The position numbers and the translations under genes were made by a program. Positions 3,409-5,148 of a DNA stretch of 5,148 nucleotides are shown in pieces; within the stretch, counting starts at the first letter, position 1; each line of letters starts with the position of its first letter. The notes under the pieces are model-generated. The model was not told where the DNA came from. It saw only the letters and a program-made list of their open reading frames with translations, and made no database searches. The stretch covers positions 1 through 5,148 of the forward strand of contig JAJDFU010000604.1 of the NCBI GenBank assembly GCA_020528935.1, written 5' to 3'. The stretch is from Saprospiraceae bacterium (GTDB lineage Bacteria > Bacteroidota > Bacteroidia > Chitinophagales > Saprospiraceae).

Positions 3409-5148
3409 ATGTATAAACGCGTCAGTTTGATAGCTGGCTGGATCGTTTTTGCGATTGCGGCCATCGTGTATTTTTTTTCCGCTGAGCGCACCGGTAGCTT
3501 GTGGGACTGCGGCGAGTTTATTCTGGGAGCGTATAAACTGCAGGTGGTTCACCCGCCGGGCGCGCCGCTCTTTCTCATGGTCGGGCGGGTTTTTACCTGG
3601 ATCGCGAGCCTGTTTTCGGACAATCCGTCCGACATTGCTTTTGCCGTCAATCTCATGTCGGGCCTCTGCACGGCCTTTGCCGCCGCTTTTGTTACCTGGA
3701 TCACCTGCACCCTGGGCAAGCTGGCCCTGGTGGGCGCGCAGGGCAATCCCGACCGGGCGGAGAGTATTGCCATTGGCGGAGCCGGGCTGGTAGCCGGCCT
3801 GACCACGGCCTTCGCTACCTCCATCTGGTTTTCGGCCGTAGAGGGCGAGGTATACGCGATGTCCACCTTCTTCACTACCCTCACGCTTTGGGCCATCATC
3901 AAGTGGTACGACCTGCCCAATGAGCCCAGATACGATCGCTGGATCATTTTCGCAGCCTTTTCCACCGGATTGTCTATTGGGGTTCACTTGCTGAGTTTGC
4001 TGACCTTCCCGGCACTGGCCATGTTCTACTATTTCAAGAAATTTAAGAAACACACTTTTTGGGGGGCAGTAGCGGCCGGCGGAGTCGGGGTTATTCTCAT
4101 TGCCGCGGTGCAGTTCTTTGTGATCGTGGGAATACCCAAGTTGTGGTCGGTGATGGAGTTGCTCACCGTCAACGGGCTGGGTTTGCCTTTCCACAGCGGG
4201 GTCATTCCCACGCTACTCATCGTAGCCGTATTGATCTTTCTGGGTCTGCGCTATGCCCACAAAACGGAAAATGCCATTCTGCAACAACTGATCGTCGGGC
4301 TTACCGTCGTGGTCATCGGCTTCTCTTCCATCGGAGCGGTGGTGTTGCGGGCCAATGCCGATCCGCCCATCAACATGAACGACCCCAGCGATGCCATGCG
4401 CCTGCTGCCCTACCTCAACCGGGAGCAGTACGGCGAGCGGGCCCTGCTGCACGGGCCCACCTTCGATGCCCGCCCGGCGGATACCGAGGTCGAAGACCGC
4501 TACGGCCAGGTGGGCGATCGCTACGAATACGTCAATCAGAAGGTGAGCTACGTTTTTTCCGAGAAGGACAAGATGTTCTTCCCGCGCATGGGCGATTATA
4601 CCCAAAACCGCTCGGCCCTGTACAAGATGTGGATGGGTCTGGATCCCTCCAAACCACTGCCTCCCGGCCGGCCCAACCAGCTCGACAATCTGAGCTTCCT
4701 GCTGCGGTATCAGCTCGGCTGGATGTATTGGCGCTATTTCATGTGGAATTTCTCGGGCCGTCAGAACGGGGAGCAGGGCTTTTTTCCCTGGGACAAGTCC
4801 AGCGGGCACTGGATATCGGGCATTGACTTTATCGACAATGCCCGGCTCAAATACAGGCAATCGGACATCACCCGGGTCATGAAGGAGGACAAGGCGCGCA
4901 ACACCTATTACATGCTGCCTTTTCTTTTCGGGCTGGTGGGGCTCTTTTTTCACGCCCGGCGCCGGCCGGAAGAGTTTCTCGGGATATTTGCCCTGTTCAT
5001 TATCACGGGTATCGGCATCATCAACTCAACAAATCCTCCGCCCAATAAGCCCCGCGCACGCGACACCGTTCTCGCCGGATCCCTACCCACCTTGTCAAAT
5101 GTGGTGTGTATGGCAGCACTGACCCATTTTACTTTTTTTCACAGCCAG
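3409..5148 (+). CDS. DUF2723 / GT117-family membrane glycosyltransferase, N-terminal 580 codons (runs off the window)
   Basis: The frame is open from ATG 3409 to the window end. The first membrane helix (about 8-24) is followed by an outer loop with L31-W-D33-C-G-E36-F and VVHPPGAPLF (46-55), the signature of DUF2723. The acidic pair D33/E36 sits where GT-C enzymes keep their catalytic residues. Further helices lie near 80-102, 121-143, 148-166, 179-208, 217-240, 264-280 and 291-315. A large hydrophilic segment (316-498) holds YGERALLHGPTF (341-352), FFPRMGDYT (390-398), LYKMWMGLD (404-412) and MYWRYFMWNFSGRQNGEQG (439-457); helices resume at 500-514 and 523-538. The human relative TMEM260 is a protein O-mannosyltransferase, so glycosylation of exported proteins from a lipid-linked sugar is the likely role; donor and targets are unknown. 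Bacteroidota members are usually about 1000 residues, so roughly half is missing. The last 40 codons depart oddly from the family motif. Confidence 0.93.
   Translation, partial: MYKRVSLIAGWIVFAIAAIVYFFSAERTGSLWDCGEFILGAYKLQVVHPPGAPLFLMVGRVFTWIASLFSDNPSDIAFAVNLMSGLCTAFAAAFVTWITCTLGKLALVGAQGNPDRAESIAIGGAGLVAGLTTAFATSIWFSAVEGEVYAMSTFFTTLTLWAIIKWYDLPNEPRYDRWIIFAAFSTGLSIGVHLLSLLTFPALAMFYYFKKFKKHTFWGAVAAGGVGVILIAAVQFFVIVGIPKLWSVMELLTVNGLGLPFHSGVIPTLLIVAVLIFLGLRYAHKTENAILQQLIVGLTVVVIGFSSIGAVVLRANADPPINMNDPSDAMRLLPYLNREQYGERALLHGPTFDARPADTEVEDRYGQVGDRYEYVNQKVSYVFSEKDKMFFPRMGDYTQNRSALYKMWMGLDPSKPLPPGRPNQLDNLSFLLRYQLGWMYWRYFMWNFSGRQNGEQGFFPWDKSSGHWISGIDFIDNARLKYRQSDITRVMKEDKARNTYYMLPFLFGLVGLFFHARRRPEEFLGIFALFIITGIGIINSTNPPPNKPRARDTVLAGSLPTLSNVVCMAALTHFTFFHSQ

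Noticed and set aside
3400..4194. 264-codon minus-strand frame (and another at 4213-4953)
   Set aside because: Both lie opposite the DUF2723 coding frame, which shows the DCGE, HPPGAP and WNFSGRQN motifs; the antisense products are low-complexity Gly/Arg/Gln-rich sequence.
1..5148. CRISPR array, insertion sequence, tRNA or rRNA gene, toxin-antitoxin or defence system
   Set aside because: No regularly spaced repeats, transposase motifs, tRNA-like cloverleaf, rRNA sequence or defence-type domains were seen on either strand.

Overview
The window looks like part of a Bacteroidota genome, possibly a GC-rich member such as a Saprospiria- or Cytophagia-type bacterium (the class is a guess). The evidence is the gene content: a DUF3127 protein, an N-terminal piece of a DUF2723/GT117 membrane protein and a tiny membrane protein ending in GEYVDYEEVD. 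Genes also lack clear Shine-Dalgarno sequences, and TAnnTTTG-type -7 boxes lie upstream of several of them. Coding DNA is GC-rich and the spacers are richer in A+T.

Layout. Bases 1-687 (minus strand) hold a two-gene unit: a DUF3127 OB-fold-like protein with an SSB-like acidic tail, overlapping by 20 bases a short secreted Trp-rich protein. That second protein ends at a TAG only 30 bases from the window edge, with the frame staying open beyond it. Bases 688-1220 carry no convincing gene. Bases 1221-1604 (minus) encode an ArsC/Spx-fold protein that has Ser in place of the catalytic Cys. Bases 1696-3160 (minus) form a very compact three-gene operon, read from high to low coordinates: a 52-residue membrane protein, an RluA-type pseudouridine synthase and the 16S rRNA methyltransferase RsmG. 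Bases 3161-3408 are a divergent promoter region with one -7 box on each strand; on the plus side there is a candidate structured leader with two strong hairpins. Bases 3409-5148 (plus) are the first 580 codons of the DUF2723/GT117 gene, which runs off the window.

How the genes fit together. RsmG and the RluA-type enzyme both modify RNA, so that operon is translation-related housekeeping. The DUF2723 protein is a multi-pass GT-C-type glycosyltransferase, expected to glycosylate exported proteins at the cell envelope. The DUF3127 protein probably acts with nucleic acid or with SSB-tail-binding repair proteins.

Both window ends look disturbed: an in-frame stop near the left end, and about 125 bases at the right end where a strongly conserved DUF2723 motif is altered without any frameshift. 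This would fit low-quality contig ends. I found no mobile element, CRISPR array, tRNA, rRNA or defence system. The most novel-looking items are the structured leader, the Cys-less ArsC-like protein and the SSB-like tail whose codons double as the start of another gene.
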